A program made the position numbers and the translations under genes. A DNA stretch of 64,000 nt from Megalonaias nervosa (taxonomy: Eukaryota > Mollusca > Bivalvia > Unionida > Unionidae). Below the pieces are notes generated by a model, which had not been told where the DNA came from, ran no database searches, and saw only the letters and a list, made by a program, of their open reading frames with translations. This document shows, piece by piece, positions 24,356 to 37,393 of this stretch. The stretch is from positions 1 through 64,000 of the forward strand of contig JAECUM010001826.1 in NCBI GenBank assembly GCA_016617855.1, given 5' to 3'. Position 1 is the stretch's first letter. Every line of letters starts with the position of its first letter.

Positions 24356-24389
<34 letters not shown>
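24356..24389. repeat. (GA)n microsatellite
   Basis: Seventeen GA dinucleotides without interruption. Confidence 0.97.
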
Positions 24390-24392
<3 letters not shown>

Positions 24393-25658
24393 TTTCTGCT
24401 GTTAGACAAACAAAAACAAGAAAGAACATGTAATTATTGGTCTTTTCATACAAGAAGAACGAACACGTTGAAACAGTATTAAAATTAATATATGGACTAT
24501 TTATTCAGTCATTAAAAGAAAGAATGGAAGAAACTGTTTGCTTAACATGTTTCCACATAGTGAAATATACATATCCAAAATACAACCTTCAGTCCAGCCT
24601 GTGTAGTACTTAGGCACCAAAGATATATGTTCATTCAACGTATTTTCTTTAAAACTTGACATGAGTTTACCGCAGACCTAAACATGAGTTTACCTTTACC
24701 GTATGCAGACTAGACTATTAAATATGCACTGCTGTAATTTTGCCAACAGCTCAATTAAGTCCAAATAGATGGGTGAGATGATTGTACGTTATTTCTTCTT
24801 CTAGCTAGTATTGGAAGGTTCTAGATCTGAAAAGAAAAACATCCCATTCTTACTTCTCCAACACATCCCACTTATGGGTTACTATCCTCTTTTTCTTGGA
24901 TACTGTACACATTGGATGTGTGCAGTTTCACCTGTGGGAAAGAGCTTTCGTTCTTGGTTTCAAAACGTAATTTTGAATTCCACCAATGTTTCGATCGAAT
25001 GTCAGTCTCCAAAATCCTTGCTACAACTGTGTCGTATCTTTAACTTGTATTGTTATATTAGTTTATTTTTTGCACCCTGCTTGCTGAATGGTGCTTTAGT
25101 TAATTGTATTCCCCATTCATTGTACTAATGATAGGTAAGTATAGCCTACCCATGTTTAATCCCAGATTTTATGCTTTTGGAATAAATTTATCTTTGTCAT
25201 AGTTTAATGTCTCAAGCTTTGGGAAAGTGGGGGCCTGCATGAATGGTTGCCTGATCTGTTATGGGACTTAGTGGAAAGTTGCTGCATTCATAGATAAAAG
25301 GAAAAGAACAACCAGTCTTCCTCTTTATCTTCTCTGGATGATCCCTTCCATTCACAGGAAGGGTCTGGATTTCTTCCTGTTATTCGAAAGAATAATGCCT
25401 CTGTGTGGCAAGCATGTTCTGAGATATCCATGGTTTGGAAGTCTCATAAGGCGCTAGGATCCCAGGTGATGCTAGATCCAATATGAGCAGTGCATGTGAA
25501 GGGTTAAACCGGGGTCCCTACCAAGAGAGGATATACACCAGAGTGCGACTTGCACTGCCCTCCCCACCCCCATAAGGAGGAGCAGCTCCATTTTAAGGGT
25601 AGTGTCGTGTGGAAAACCGTACCTTCCTGAGAATGAAGGGCCACATCATTTTGGCTCC
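24390..25658. other. Intron stretch; possible DIRS gag fragment at 25240-25640
   Basis: Mostly unremarkable intron. From about 25240 the base composition turns less AT-rich and contains 'aaggaggagcagctcc' (about 25572), resembling 'aggaggagcagcaccc' in the DIRS-like copies (about 39807; shorter at 7312). A short frame around 25325-25485 stays open. It may be a fragment of another DIRS-like copy; the match is too short to be sure. An open frame at 24811-25128 is not recognised. Confidence 0.25.
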
Positions 25659-25698
25659 AATAATAATAATAATAATAACAATAATAATAATAATAATA
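25659..25698. repeat. (AAT)n microsatellite
   Basis: About twelve AAT units with one interruption. Confidence 0.95.
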
Positions 25699-26147
25699 CT
25701 TAAATTTGTTGTGGCCTCTTCCATCATATTATTGAAACTGGTCATCAGTCATTGGCGTCCCATCATAGGTCTGGCTACAGGAATCCGGTTGATAACCCTC
25801 TGTTTATGTGTTACCAGTCAGTAGTAGGGAGTCAGACTTTGCTTATCAGAATATGGAGCTGGAGTTTGGAATTTAGAGGTTTTCTACATGTTTATGGATA
25901 TTTGTTTGCAAGTAATTGTGTCATTTTGTTTTCTAGTATTGATTTTGCTCGAGTAGGAACATACTTTCTTGTAAAAACCATGTCAAAGTTTACAAGTTTA
26001 GTTGCAAAACAGTATTTCTAAAATCTTGGCAACATTTGAAATTCCTAAATATTTGCAGGTTTGGTATGTTTGGTGAAAGAGTTTAACAGTTGCTTGTATT
26101 ACTTTTGTCAGAGTGCCTTGAACATTTGCCATTATTTGTCATGACAT

Positions 26148-27055
26148 TGTTACGAATATGTAATTTAATGACTTGTGTGTTAATATTAAATTCTTTTCCT
26201 TTTAGGTTTGTATCATTACATTTTATTGTAATGATTATTTTTCACGGGATCTGATATTTTTGAAAGAGATATTATGTTTATATAAAACGTAGTATGACTC
26301 GCATAAGCACGATTTTATCCTGCCATGGTTTGTCGATTTAGTAGACACTACGCTAAAACGATTGGTTATTGCCAAGGTCATTATCTGGCCTACGTGTAAA
26401 AACTGCATTGTTTACTGCGCTATTTGATGATGAAATAGCCGGGTTCCATCGTGCGCGCCTGAAATGGCTCTTAGTTTAGTTCAAAAATACTCAGATCCCC
26501 GTGAAATAGTCAGTCGTATAATATATCTTCAAGAAGAAGGATATATTTCTATTAGGTGCCGTAAAGAGTTGTATTTTTACATCTTTGGAGCTCGTGATGT
26601 TTTATCACAGATGACAGCTTGTTCAGAAGTTCATCTATTTTATAGAATATAATAATTTATTCCCTGGAGAACTATACAAGTGATTCCTTTGTATAAAAGT
26701 TTTAGGACAAAGACATTCAGTGGAAATTTATTCTAAATTGAAATATTACAAGTTGTGGTTCAACGTGGAACTCTTGACATTCGTATAAAGACTTCACCTG
26801 ACGTCATCATCCTGCATCTTGGAACGTCATCAAGATTCGAACCTGGATTCAGTTAAAACTATTTGGTGACAGGAATTGTATATTTTCAGTACTAGGAAAA
26901 ATGTTTGGATTGTCTTCTTAAACTGTAAGTCCTATTTTCTATTTTCACCTTTGCACCGTGTTTTCTCGGGAAATAAAATATTTTTGTTAAAACTTACTAA
27001 GCTTGTTGGTTTCACACTTTTCTTTTGTTACTTTTGAACGAACCTATAGGTAATA
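26148..27055 (+). mobile_element. Solo LTR, family A, copy 2
   Basis: Begins TGTTACG and ends GTAATA, flanked by a perfect 4-bp duplication acat (26144-26147 and 27056-27059). The 3' part ('cgggaaataaaatatttttg', 'gcttgttggtttcac', 'gttacttttg') closely matches copy 3 at 57807-58518 and also copy 1. A block before it ('acgtcatc', 'cttggaacgtcatc', 'gattcgaac') is shared with copy 3. The aataaa near the end fits an R-U5 polyadenylation site. Internal genes are absent. The 62-codon open frame at 26464-26652 lies inside the LTR and is not a known protein. Confidence 0.78.
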
Positions 27056-27479
27056 ACATGTATTGTGCATTATTGTATGGCATTTCATATTTTCAGTGAC
27101 ATTACTCGTTTCTAATGCAAAAAATGCCCCAATATGCTTTTCCAGACTTAATTGCAAGAATAACAAACCTATGGTTTAAAAAAATTTGAATTATAATTTT
27201 AATTTCTGTGAAAGACATGTGAATATAGTCTACAAATTTATAGGTGCATCTTTAAACTTAACGTTTAAAAAAATCCTGTGCAATTTTGATTTTGGGCAAA
27301 AGACAGTGTATGTTAATTATAACTTTATCTTTCGAAAGAATTTTTATAAGACTATAATAAAATAGGTAAAATCAACATGCTATAAAGTTTGGGAGATAGT
27401 TTGCATACTTCATGGTTTTACGATACTATGTAAGATTGCTTAGTGCTTAGTGATATGGTCAACTCTCAATACTGCTGTA

Positions 27480-28035
27480 AAGGTGGCCATCTTGAAAATC
27501 TTATTATTGCTATCCATCTGAATGGATGGGGTTTTCATTACAAGACTTCTTATGATATCTAGTAACCCTAAATGAAAATAGTACTAATGTAATGACCAAT
27601 ATGGCATCACACTGGCCATCTTGAAAATCTTGTTATCGCTAATCCTACGGAACATAAAATCATATCGATCTGGGTTTTCAAAAGAAGACTTCTTCAGATG
27701 TGTAGTTGGTCCAAAATAAAAATGGTGCTGACCTGATGTCCCATATAGCCATCATTTTGTATCCTTCTTGAAAATCTTGTTAACGCTTCTCTTGAAGGAA
27801 TGGTCATATTAGCATGAGAGCTGAATGAAAGACTTCTTTGACGTCTGGTTGGTTATAAAAAAAAATGATGACAATCTGACGTCCAATCTTGTTACAATTG
27901 CATCTTCTAGACGACGGGTCATATCAGTATTTTGCTTTCACCAAAAGACTTGTGATACCTAGTTGGTCATAAATGCAAATGGTGCCAGTCTAATATTCAA
28001 TATGACCAACATTACCACCATCATGAAAATCTTGT
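27480..28035. repeat. Tandem repeat family with 'atcttgaaaatcttgtta' units
   Basis: About five diverged units of roughly 120-150 bp, each with 'ccatcttgaaaatcttgtta', a 'gggttttca..aagacttctt' piece and 'gttggtcataaa'. They start near 27485, 27614, 27762, 27880 and 28010. Confidence 0.7.
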
Positions 28036-28039
28036 TGAC

Positions 28040-28358
28040 TGTTTTGGTGGCCAAAGTGGTTAGAAAGTCCATCTTGGATGCAGGTTCGAACCCCAGCCGA
28101 GTCATTTCATTAAAAAAATGGTACTATCGGTTTTCCTGCATGGTGCTCAGCATTAAGAGATTAGTGTTAGGATTGGTCGACCTGGTGTCAGAATAATGTG
28201 GTTGGGTGGGACATCATGCTACATGTCTGTGGCATGATGCTCCAGTGTTAGACATCACTACAAACTGCCACACTGCAGACAACGTAGCTATATGACTGAC
28301 CAATTGTTAAAGCTACATTAAAAATCCAAATCACATAGACACACCAACACACACACAG
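28040..28358 (+). mobile_element. tRNA-derived SINE
   Basis: The 5' head has RNA polymerase III internal promoter boxes: an A box 'tggccaaagtggttag' (28048-28063) and a B box 'ggttcgaaccc' (28083-28093), spaced as in a tRNA. A non-tRNA body of about 200 bp follows and ends in a short CA-rich tail. It is inserted in, or at the end of, the preceding tandem repeats. The body may be one of the conserved central domains known in bivalve SINEs, but I cannot assign it without a database. It is not a functional tRNA gene: the acceptor stem does not close. Confidence 0.7.
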
Positions 28359-28744
28359 TGAAAATATTGTTATTGTTACTTCTTTAAATGGAACTTAGTA
28401 ATATTTTGAAATCATATAAAATTAAAATCAATCTTGATACAATTATGTTGTGAATATTGTAATGAAACTGAGAAAAACAGTGCATACCTCGTATCCGTTT
28501 CCGGATGGGAATAGTGGCATGTGACATACAAATATTTCACCCAACCCTGTTTTTACTATATACTGCAAACCTTTTGTGTTTGAAATATTACGCACTATAT
28601 CTAATACAATTTTTTAATGTCAAGCTTGTATGATGATTTCTACTCTGTATGAATAGAATATTTAATAAAAACCACCAACTTATAAGTGAGTGTATAATGT
28701 ATATACATTCCAAATAAATAACTCAGTCATGCCAACAGTAAGTG

Positions 28745-29830
28745 GGACCTGATTTGCATGCTTAATTTCATGACTTGTTTTTATTGTTTGCTGCACCCTC
28801 AATATAGTACAAACTATTTTACCTACACTTGTGAAAATTGGTATGTTGATAAAATCTCAACTTTAGAAAGTGAAACATACAAAAACTAGGTCATTGACAC
28901 CTTATTTAAACTTCAATGACTTGTGTTTTTAGCTCTTTGTTACACTCCAATATCCTGAACTCTACTTCACCTACAGTCATGAAAGTTGGTATTTAAGAAC
29001 AGCTCAAAGAAAATAATTCAGCCAGACTGCATGATACCAAACTTAGGTCAGATTGAATCAATTTTTATGCTTGGGTGATTTTGAATTTAGAGTTGTTTAC
29101 CATTTATAAGCACTACATCTTGAATCCTACTTCACCATTTCTTGTGAAAATTGTCGTGCAGATACTGGTACATCTCATTACAGGTAACTGCATCATGCCA
29201 AAACTGGGTCAGTTTGACCCCATTTTGCTTGAGTTATTTTTGCATTATCAGCATATTTGTTCATTACATCCTCATTATCATGGACCCTATTTCACCTACA
29301 CTAGTGAACATTGGTATGGGGATGCATAATGAGACGAACTCAACCATACCAAAGCTTGGTTATTGTGACCATACATTTATGCTTGAGTTAATTTGTTTAG
29401 TTGTTTATTACATCCTTGGTATCTGCAACCCCATTTTCCCTACACGTAAGAAAATTCCAATGTGGCTGTATATCAAGGTACACTATATAATTCTACAATA
29501 TAAAAACTAGTTTACTGTCACCTCGTTTGCACATTTAACTGACGTTTGTGTTTTCACCTATCCAATTGTTACATCTTCATTATTGTATACCCTCTTTAAC
29601 CTTCACTTGGCATGTGGGGGCATCGGAAGTAGAGTAATTCAGCGATGACGAAACCAGGTGACTGTAACCAAACTTTTATGCTTGAGTGACTGTTATATTT
29701 TCTGTTATATTTTCCTCAATATATAGGACCCTATTTAACCTACACTCATGAAAATTGGAATGATAATGCATCTAAAGTAGAATAGCTCATCCATGCCAAA
29801 AAAGGCCACTGTTACCTAATTATTTGGCTT
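28745..29830. repeat. Decayed tandem repeat of about 150-160 bp units
   Basis: About seven units, marked by 'cctacactcatgaaaattgg'-like blocks near 28823, 28970, 29131, 29293, 29437, 29601 and 29738, each followed by 'catgccaaa..ggtca' and 'tatgcttgagt..tttgtt'. A single further block lies at about 31593. Open frames across it (29075-29510) are repeat translations. Confidence 0.75.
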
Positions 29831-31171
29831 GAATGATTGTGCTATTTTCCTCTCTATAATTCCAATATCGAACGATAAGATCCGCTCAGTTGCATGTAGT
29901 AACTGTTGCTCTGGTACACAAACTATCAAGAAAATTGCGGATCCAGTAACATCAGCAACAGATTCATTGCAAAATATTCGTGACAATATTTCTGAAACTT
30001 TCCTACCTGATTGCAAGATTCTTTCAGGTCATGTGTTAAACAAGGCTTGAATTACTATAACTCACATAAGGATATATGCATGAATTTAAAATTTTTTATA
30101 GTGAAACTCCGGTCAAATTTGCAACACGTTGCTGGCAATCTATAAGGAAGAACAAACATCCTGACAAATTTCAAGAAGACCATTTAGTGAAAAAGAAGAC
30201 AAAATGACACAATCTTTCTATTCTTGCAAAGTTAGGCATATTTATTAATTGTCACAATTTCTAGTTTGGATTCAGTGTTATTAATATAACTTAAAATAAA
30301 ACCTTTGCTATGCATTTGCACCAATAAAATTTATATTGTACATGTATAAATGTGGTATAAGAATAAAATCAGTACTTTTAATTTGATCTACAATTAATGA
30401 TTTAAATATGTTTAGGGGAAAAATATTCAAGACTCACAAAATAAATAAACAGTTTATACAAAGTTACTCGAGAGATTGAGGGGAATGTTGTATGTTCTTT
30501 ATGTGGCATTAACATGTATCCTCAAGTAAAACATTTCATAAGGGTAGTTTTGATAAACTAGTAAATTTAAATTATATGAGATATATGTAAACCTATCATT
30601 TATCATAATTTCTTAAAAAGGTAGGAAATAATAATGAAATATTGAAATAAGCCTCTACGGGAACGTTGACGGGATAAATTTCCATCCTCTTTTACCTTTG
30701 TTTGCTAATTAGTGTAACTCATTTTATGTTATAACATTTTGCAGATGATATAAAATCAGTCATTTTAAGAGATCAATTTTATTTGAAGTCAGCATGACAC
30801 AAATTTAAATAAATGGCAGGACATAGATTGCTGTTATTTATAGTCACAAGCCCAATAAAGACAAAAGAAATATTTCATTTCAGTTTCAACTCGTCATAAA
30901 GTTACTGAATTTTTTAAAAACCTTCCATAATAAAAATTGTATTCAAAATAATTACATTTAAAATTTTGAAATAATTAATGTCAAAATCCAATTTTGCAAT
31001 TATAGATATGAACAGGGTTTCTGCCATTCCATGGTGTATTGGTGTGGTGAAAGGAATAACTTAAAGAAAGCATATATAAAGTTCTAATAATTGTAGATTT
31101 GTAGTGAGTACCCAAAATATAAAATTTATTCCAGATTAATCATGAATTAAGATTTGAAACTCTAATTGCAG
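29831..31171. other. AT-rich intron without recognised content
   Basis: About 1.3 kb, very AT-rich. Overlapping open frames on both strands at 29816-30050 show no family features. Confidence 0.5.
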
Positions 31172-31308
31172 TAAAACCTCCACCACTAGAGACTGTTCTC
31201 TATGAAATATTGAACTCAACTTGTATTTTGCTCAACTGGATTAATGTAGGGCGTCGTCGCAAGAAGACTGTCAATGTCGCATACGAATCCGAATGGCAAG
31301 ACCCAAAG
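31172..31308 (+). CDS. Cytokine receptor exon: CHD module 2 (FnIII), first half
   Basis: After acceptor tctaattgcag the exon opens with a proline-rich linker (VKPPPLETV), then STCILLNWINVG, the B-strand Trp pattern of an FnIII domain, and a basic C'-strand region (GRRRKK). It starts in phase 1 and ends in phase 0 at donor gtatgt, the normal split of the second cytokine-receptor module. The Tyr in VAYESEW matches the conserved C-strand tyrosine. The other half is 38316-38481, separated by a DIRS element. Confidence 0.75.
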
Positions 31309-32109
31309 GTATGTATCAATTACATCAATTTTTATTAATACGAAAGGATTAAATGTATTAATTTACAATTTATCCTGCTAAAGACTGAGTTGATTTGATT
31401 TGGCCCAGCATGTGTCATGTGTTGTGCAACACATGTCATCTATCTACATTTACTTGTAAACACTCTAGAAGCTTTAGGATCTTCTCACCAATCAACTTGG
31501 GAAGGAATATATTATTTTGTCCATTCATTCATGTATTCATTTGTTTGTTCATTCATTCATTATACCCTCATTATCTCACATCTATTTTATATTAGGTCAT
31601 GAAAATTGGTATGTGGATAAATAGCAGGGAGAGTAACTTTCAAATTTTGTTGTTGAAATCATCGATGTTCTTTTGACTTTTAGGAAATGAAACTGTCAAT
31701 GCAGAGCTAGCAGTATTTAATGAGACACAACACGTGTGATCTATGCAATGAAGACTGACTTTGTCTAAAGGAGTTTACATAACATAAACTTAAACATGTT
31801 TTTAATGACACTCTATTGCATGGGTTTTATTGGAAAGGGAATATAGTTTTTAATAGTGTCCACTATCCTAAGTTTGTTGACTTGCGTTTGCTTGGTATAT
31901 GCTTCTTCTTTAATATGTTACTCATTCATAATATCTTAGGAGAAAAACTACTACTACTACTACTTTGCAAATCCAACCTTCTCAGTTTGAAAATATTGGC
32001 CCACCTAGGTGGTGGTCGGGGGAAATTGATCTCCCCTTTGTATGTAGATTGGCACCAAACCCTAAGAATATCTCAGTTACTACTTTCACTAATGCTAAGA
32101 AGCATGCTT

Positions 32110-33400
32110 TTGACACGAGAAACATGACAAAAGTCAGAATTTACTTATCAGATATACCATTACAAACTGGAGTTTATCACTCTTAAGGAAAGTATATTCC
32201 ATCAATATTTCCAATTTCTTTTTACCTTCCTATTCCAACAAAGTTCTGCTTTTAAAATTTCCTAACACTTTGTCGTCGTCACACATTTAAGTACTTGCAC
32301 GGGTAGCCTATGCGGCTGCACATTAAGTTTGGGCTATAATTATTTTTTTATGTGCATGCTGATCTCTAGTGCTGATCGAAAACTCTTTAATTTATGTGTA
32401 ACTCCACTTTAAACTGATACATATGGTCAAGTTTTCTATAGCCAGGCATTCTTAGTGTCCAGGCACCAAGCTTGATTTTACTTGTCAGTTGTATAAGTGA
32501 GCCTTCCTAGATGTAGTATTGTAAATTATATTTTACCCGGACACTTTATGGCTTTATTAGCTCATGTGCTATCACTAATTTTCAGGTAAAACATCATATG
32601 GTACAGCTCTGCACCCACCCTGTGTTAACAATCAGGTACACTGAACTGACCTGTAAAGGAAGTGATTGAGCTAATCCAACAGATAGTATTGTGAATTGAT
32701 TTTAAAACATATTGATGCTTCATTGCCCTCATTCGTTGCCTCATTATGTCATTTACTAACATTAATTTATGGTGGCATATGTGACACTTTCTTGACTTTA
32801 CCCGTATAGAACATTACTGAACCTTTTCGTACAGGTAAAATTGTCTCCTAAGGGATATTGTCACAGCTTCTTTGTAAGTATCTATTAACAGTGCTTCATT
32901 TCCTTTCTTATGTACATGTGTTTTATGTGTAATATAAAAACTTATTTATTTTACTATATTGGTTCCGCTCTGGTCAGACAATTAAAGGTAAGCTTTCTAT
33001 ACATGGGTTACTCAGTCGCATCTTGCTCATTCATGCTACTATAGGTGATGTTTGAGTGATATTTATCTGTATAGGCAATCCTTTGACCCTCCTTTGGGTT
33101 AGTTGTAACTAAAAGTGATTTTTTTTTTCTTCCTTTTCATACACGTAAGTACTATAAACGGTGTTCCAATAATTCTACTTGTACAGGAAGTCAAATTCAT
33201 ATGCCTATGGGTTATTCTGCTAGAATTGATTATTCAGCGTCCACTTTCTAAATATGCATAGCTATGCTCAAATATACCTGTAAAGGTCATGAGCATCCCT
33301 TTACAAGTAGTTATCTTTGTGGCTAACTCTGCATGGATACTCACTTGCTCACTCACCACACTGCGTTATAAAGGATCTTCTCTATTTTGTCTTGCAGATT
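32110..33400. other. 5' non-coding part of the DIRS-like element
   Basis: About 1.3 kb between the left terminus and the first gag-like frame, AT-rich, with no open frame of interest. Confidence 0.5.
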
Positions 33401-33429
33401 TAGACCAGGAGGTAGACCAATCGGAAACC

Positions 33430-34700
33430 ACTGAACATGTGTAATTTATCCGGTTGTCACCCTTTGGCTACATGTCAGACTTACACATTAATGACAGAAG
33501 TCAATCACGACTTCGGGACAAACACATCTGATTGCACACAAGGGGAGGAAGACGCAGAGCAGAAACAAGCATCAGTTCCAGTCTCTCTTATCAGAATTAT
33601 GGACCAGATATGTGGATCAAACATCTCGTACCACATCCCAACTCAGGAACTGGACAGTGGTATGCCAGTCAAGATGGTCATCTTCTTCCATGACCATATA
33701 TGACCACGTAACTCTGATCATATCGGGCCACGACTATAATTCAATCATAAAAGCATCAGCCAGAAATCATCTTGTCCAGTTCCATGACTTTACATAGTGC
33801 AGCTAAGCTCTTCACGAATAGACACTTCCTGCAGACAATGCCCAATCTGTCTTACCGCATAGTACCTCAAACGCTTCCAGCGTACGATGTCCATTTTGGG
33901 GCTTCTGTTTTCTAGAGATGTCTCTTCAAGCCCCTTCAAGCCTCTACCTTTTAAGAGACATGTTAGACGTAACATCATCTGACTCGCAAGTGCTGCAAGT
34001 ATAGTGGGCCACCATTATCAACATTCTTCTCATCTATTGTGCAGGTAGTGCAGGAAACGTCAATTTCACTACCTTCCTCTATGAACAACACTACTGGCAT
34101 TCAATTTCCTTTATCGTTACTAGCTCTTACTTGGATGAGCGAACCTCAACATTGCAGATTGAAGTGAATATTCCCGCCCAAACCCATATAACTTCTGTCC
34201 TCATTTCTCTACATCACCTGCCGGGTTTAGAATTCTGACTTCAGGTGAAATTAACTATGGAAGATTCTACTTTCTATTGCTTCCATAATCTCAACCTCTG
34301 GTACAGTGGACAGATTTGCAAAGCAACCAACATGGTCACAGGGATGTCCACAGAGCCACTGGGAAACAATCCTACAACTTAGTGAAAGAGTCAGTGGGAG
34401 GTTGATAGTTTTCATCAGTATACCACGGGACCATCCCAATTTCAATGACATACATATCCTTCCCTTATCACAGATCCCGTTGGGGAATAGGCTCCAATAT
34501 AGTTAGCTTTTGGCCCAGCTCTTTCAGAGACATTGCAGCACTTATCATTTGATCCTTAGCCTAAGTGCACTCATTCAACGCTGTTACCCTCTTGGGTTTG
34601 TGATGGAATACAGCAGTGGGTCCCGATACTGTCCATTGTGAAGACAGCTCAGTTAGTGTGGACTTGCAAGAGACACACGCCTCACTCAAATGACTTTCTG
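33430..34700 (+). pseudogene. DIRS gag / RT N-terminal region, broken
   Basis: Begins with an open 88-codon frame (33437-33703) containing Cys, Asp/Glu and Gln-rich sequence, then continues as short open fragments in different frames. Position ahead of the RNase H and recombinase blocks supports a gag and RT assignment. The catalytic YxDD motif was not found in any frame. Confidence 0.4.
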
Positions 34701-34949
34701 AAGCTCTGTGGTTCACCTAAACAAGTTACAAATAAAAAATAACAGGCTAATTATAGTTTGGAGTAGAACATGATTTTACTCTCCTTTCATTCTGAACCTC
34801 TTGTCAACAAGAACATTTTAGACCACTTATCCTTTCAAGTTTAATTTGACTAGGTATGGATTATATATTCAGGTAAGGATACTGTGTCCCCTGGAAAAGA
34901 TATTTCAGTTGTCACAATGGAAAATTCTATGCCTCTTTGGAGCAATCCA

Positions 34950-35680
34950 TCGGCTCAAGTATTCATTTGCTTGACGAGTTGTACTCAATACTGCAGCAGA
35001 CATCTTAGTTATTTGATGCTTTATGAGCTCCCATAACAATGGTTACGTGGTCCAAGTGGAGACTGAACCTTGACAGTTGGACCTACTCTCTCAATCGGCA
35101 GCCATTTGAGGTTGCATCGTGAAGGTACTTTGGACTTGCATTGGGAATACCTCTACAAGCACATCCTCCGGCAATCTTAATCACTACGGATGTGAACAAA
35201 GAGGGCTGGCGGGAGCAAGTCACCTACCTTTTTATACTGACATAGAGGCGTGATCCTCTTATGTCCACATCATTGAGAATGGATGCCATGTCTGGAAAAC
35301 CTGTCATTGGTGGCTGGCGAACCTGCACAGGAATAGAGTTTTCTTACTATCGAAAATCTTCACTGTAGTGACTGATCTCAAACAGCAAAGTGCAACAAGT
35401 ACCTTGAATTTATAATATTATTTGGGATTGTCTAAAGTGGTATCCTCAATGACAATACAGGTTTCAGTTCGACATCTCCTTGGCTGGCGAATATATTGGC
35501 AGACTCATTTTTCTGCAAGCAGGAAATCATGCAAATGGAATGGTCTTTTGATCCCTCAGTTTCATACGTTACAAGGTCAATGGGAATGACTTATGATGGA
35601 CTTTAGTGACAAGGTGGAATGGCAACAGTACCAACCTTTGTCACACATATCCTGTGCCCAAAAGCCTGGCTAATTGCTGT
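34950..35680 (+). pseudogene. DIRS RNase H region, broken
   Basis: A frame from about 35040 reads a WSKWRLNL and HPPAILITTDVNKEGWRE region, whose Thr-Asp-x-x-x-x-Gly-Trp pattern is the start of the RNase H domain found after the reverse transcriptase in DIRS and Ngaro elements. Downstream, the NILADSF-like segment (about 35490-35512) precedes QEIMQMEWSFDPSVS. Both are ordinary landmarks of this class. Interrupted by stops and shifts. Confidence 0.62.
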
Positions 35681-35989
35681 TTCCTATGGATTAGAATGAC
35701 TGAATGGATTCTGAACATGATACAGGAATCAAAAATAACTAAATGTCTTTTCATCCGGATTAAACTACTAAAATAGGGAATACGCGACCAACTGGGTCAA
35801 TATAGGAAGGCATTGGAATTTAATCTTAGTGGTTCACGCCAGAGTACATTATTCCAATAGAGACATTCATACGGCAATAGTTAAAGTTCTAGACTCTTCA
35901 ATGAGCAACCGTTAGTACCCATCATAGTTAAACTTACCAATCCACGATTACTTGCACACTGTGCTATCATAGAAAAGAGGATATCACAC

Positions 35990-36900
35990 GAATCAAGGAC
36001 CAGTCTGATATAATCATTTGAATTTCACTTGGCTAAAGGCACTGGACCTTTTCCCAAGCTGACTTTTCATCGGGATTAACATGGCTGAACAAGATACCAA
36101 TTTAACTGCTTTCAAGAGCTTTATTAGTTCACCTATCATACAAGTCTAGCCACATCACTACTTGGCAGTCAGCAGGCAAAATCAGCAATACATTTCTTGG
36201 TGGACCCATCTACTTACAGTTCTGACATGATGGATCAATATAGCTCATGAAGCCCCGCCACTCGCAAGTGCATCATTGACTTATGTTTCTTACAAGACAT
36301 GCTTCCTCATTTATATTAGCTATGGCAAGCAGAATCAGTGAAATATATGCCTTTATCAGTGGACCCGGATTACATGCAGTTCTGACAAGACAGGCCAGTT
36401 TCACTCATGACGGCACACTCATTTATTGCCATGAACAGGCTCCCGTACATGGGTAACCAGACTTTTGTAAAGAAATCACTGTCTACTCTGGAGATGTCAG
36501 CTCAAGACAACCTACAAGATCCAGTATGAGCTTTCAAGTGGTATCTGATCACACTTCATTTTACTTCTCCACAGGAACATGAAGATACATCGCACAGATC
36601 TTTCACACTGGATTAAGTATATTGTTCACTCAGCATATCCAGATATATCCCCAGCTCAATGAATTTCTTACGCATTTCGGCTCACGAGGTTAGAGCAATT
36701 GCCACAAGCATAGCATTCGACCAGAACTGTTCTCTGACCAACATTATCCAGGCCATGAGATGGAGATCGGAGGCGATTCTTTAGTTTATATCTAAGAGAT
36801 CGTTAATCCCAAAGAGCTCAACTCGATTTGGTAGGACCTATAGCCGTGGCGCAACAAGTCATCTTTCCAGGTTGTCTGAGAGCTTCATAAGAAATAGCTT
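35990..36900 (+). pseudogene. DIRS tyrosine recombinase, broken
   Basis: The C-terminal catalytic part is readable from about 36660 to 36790: SAHEVRAIATSIAF, then SLTNIIQAMRWRSE. This is the H-x-x-R plus Trp pattern of tyrosine recombinases as carried by DIRS-type retrotransposons, where it integrates a circular DNA copy. The N-terminal arm is harder to read. A stop falls soon after the Trp, so the catalytic tyrosine region is not intact. Confidence 0.65.
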
Positions 36901-37393
36901 CATCATTTCCACTTCCAAGGTTTCCTTTTCCAAACCCCTCCCCAGCAGATGGAGCTTTTTTCAGTCTGGTCATCTGGAAGCTGTCTCACATACCTTAGTG
37001 GAAAAGAAATTGCATCTCTAAGGTAAAGGGATGTGCCTCCCTCCACCTCTTACCTATTCTCCTAAGGTATTATGATTGGGTAACGTATTTAAAGAAGAAG
37101 CTATTTTTTTTTTCTAGTAAAATATGTTTCTTCGAGAATACATACCCAATCATAATACACATACACTCTCCCAGCCTCCCCACAATTACATCCATATAGG
37201 GAGCATGCCTCCCTCTCAGTAGTAACTGAGATATTCTTGGGATCTGACACCAATCCCTGTGCCAGGAGGAGATCACTCTGCCTGACCGTCAGCTAAAGAT
37301 TTTAACCTGGGAGGGCTAGATTTGCGAGGTAGTAGTAGTTTTCCTAAGGTATTATGATTGGGTAATTATTCTTGAAGAAACATATTTTACTAG

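Larger units (their letters stand above)
31901..37393 (+). mobile_element. DIRS-like retrotransposon with inverted termini (subfamily 2)
   Basis: A 5.5-kb element in the intron between the two halves of CHD module 2. The left terminus (31901-32110) is inverted at the right (37201-37393), for example 'aagaatatctcagttactac' at about 32064 against its reverse complement at about 37217. Just after the recombinase lies an internal segment where the outermost sequence 'cctaaggtattatgattggg' occurs direct (37061) and inverted (about 37114-37158), before the outer copy at 37343. This terminal-repeat plus internal-complementary layout is characteristic of DIRS1-type elements. Coding parts are decayed. 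No target-site duplication was seen. Confidence 0.8.

Noticed and set aside
24811..25128. 105-codon Cys-rich frame with hydrophobic stretches
   Set aside because: No family pattern, no consistent splice sites, and it lies in the intron of the receptor; a chance frame is likely.
28040..28110. Possible functional tRNA gene
   Set aside because: Promoter boxes are present but the stems do not pair along their length and a SINE body follows.
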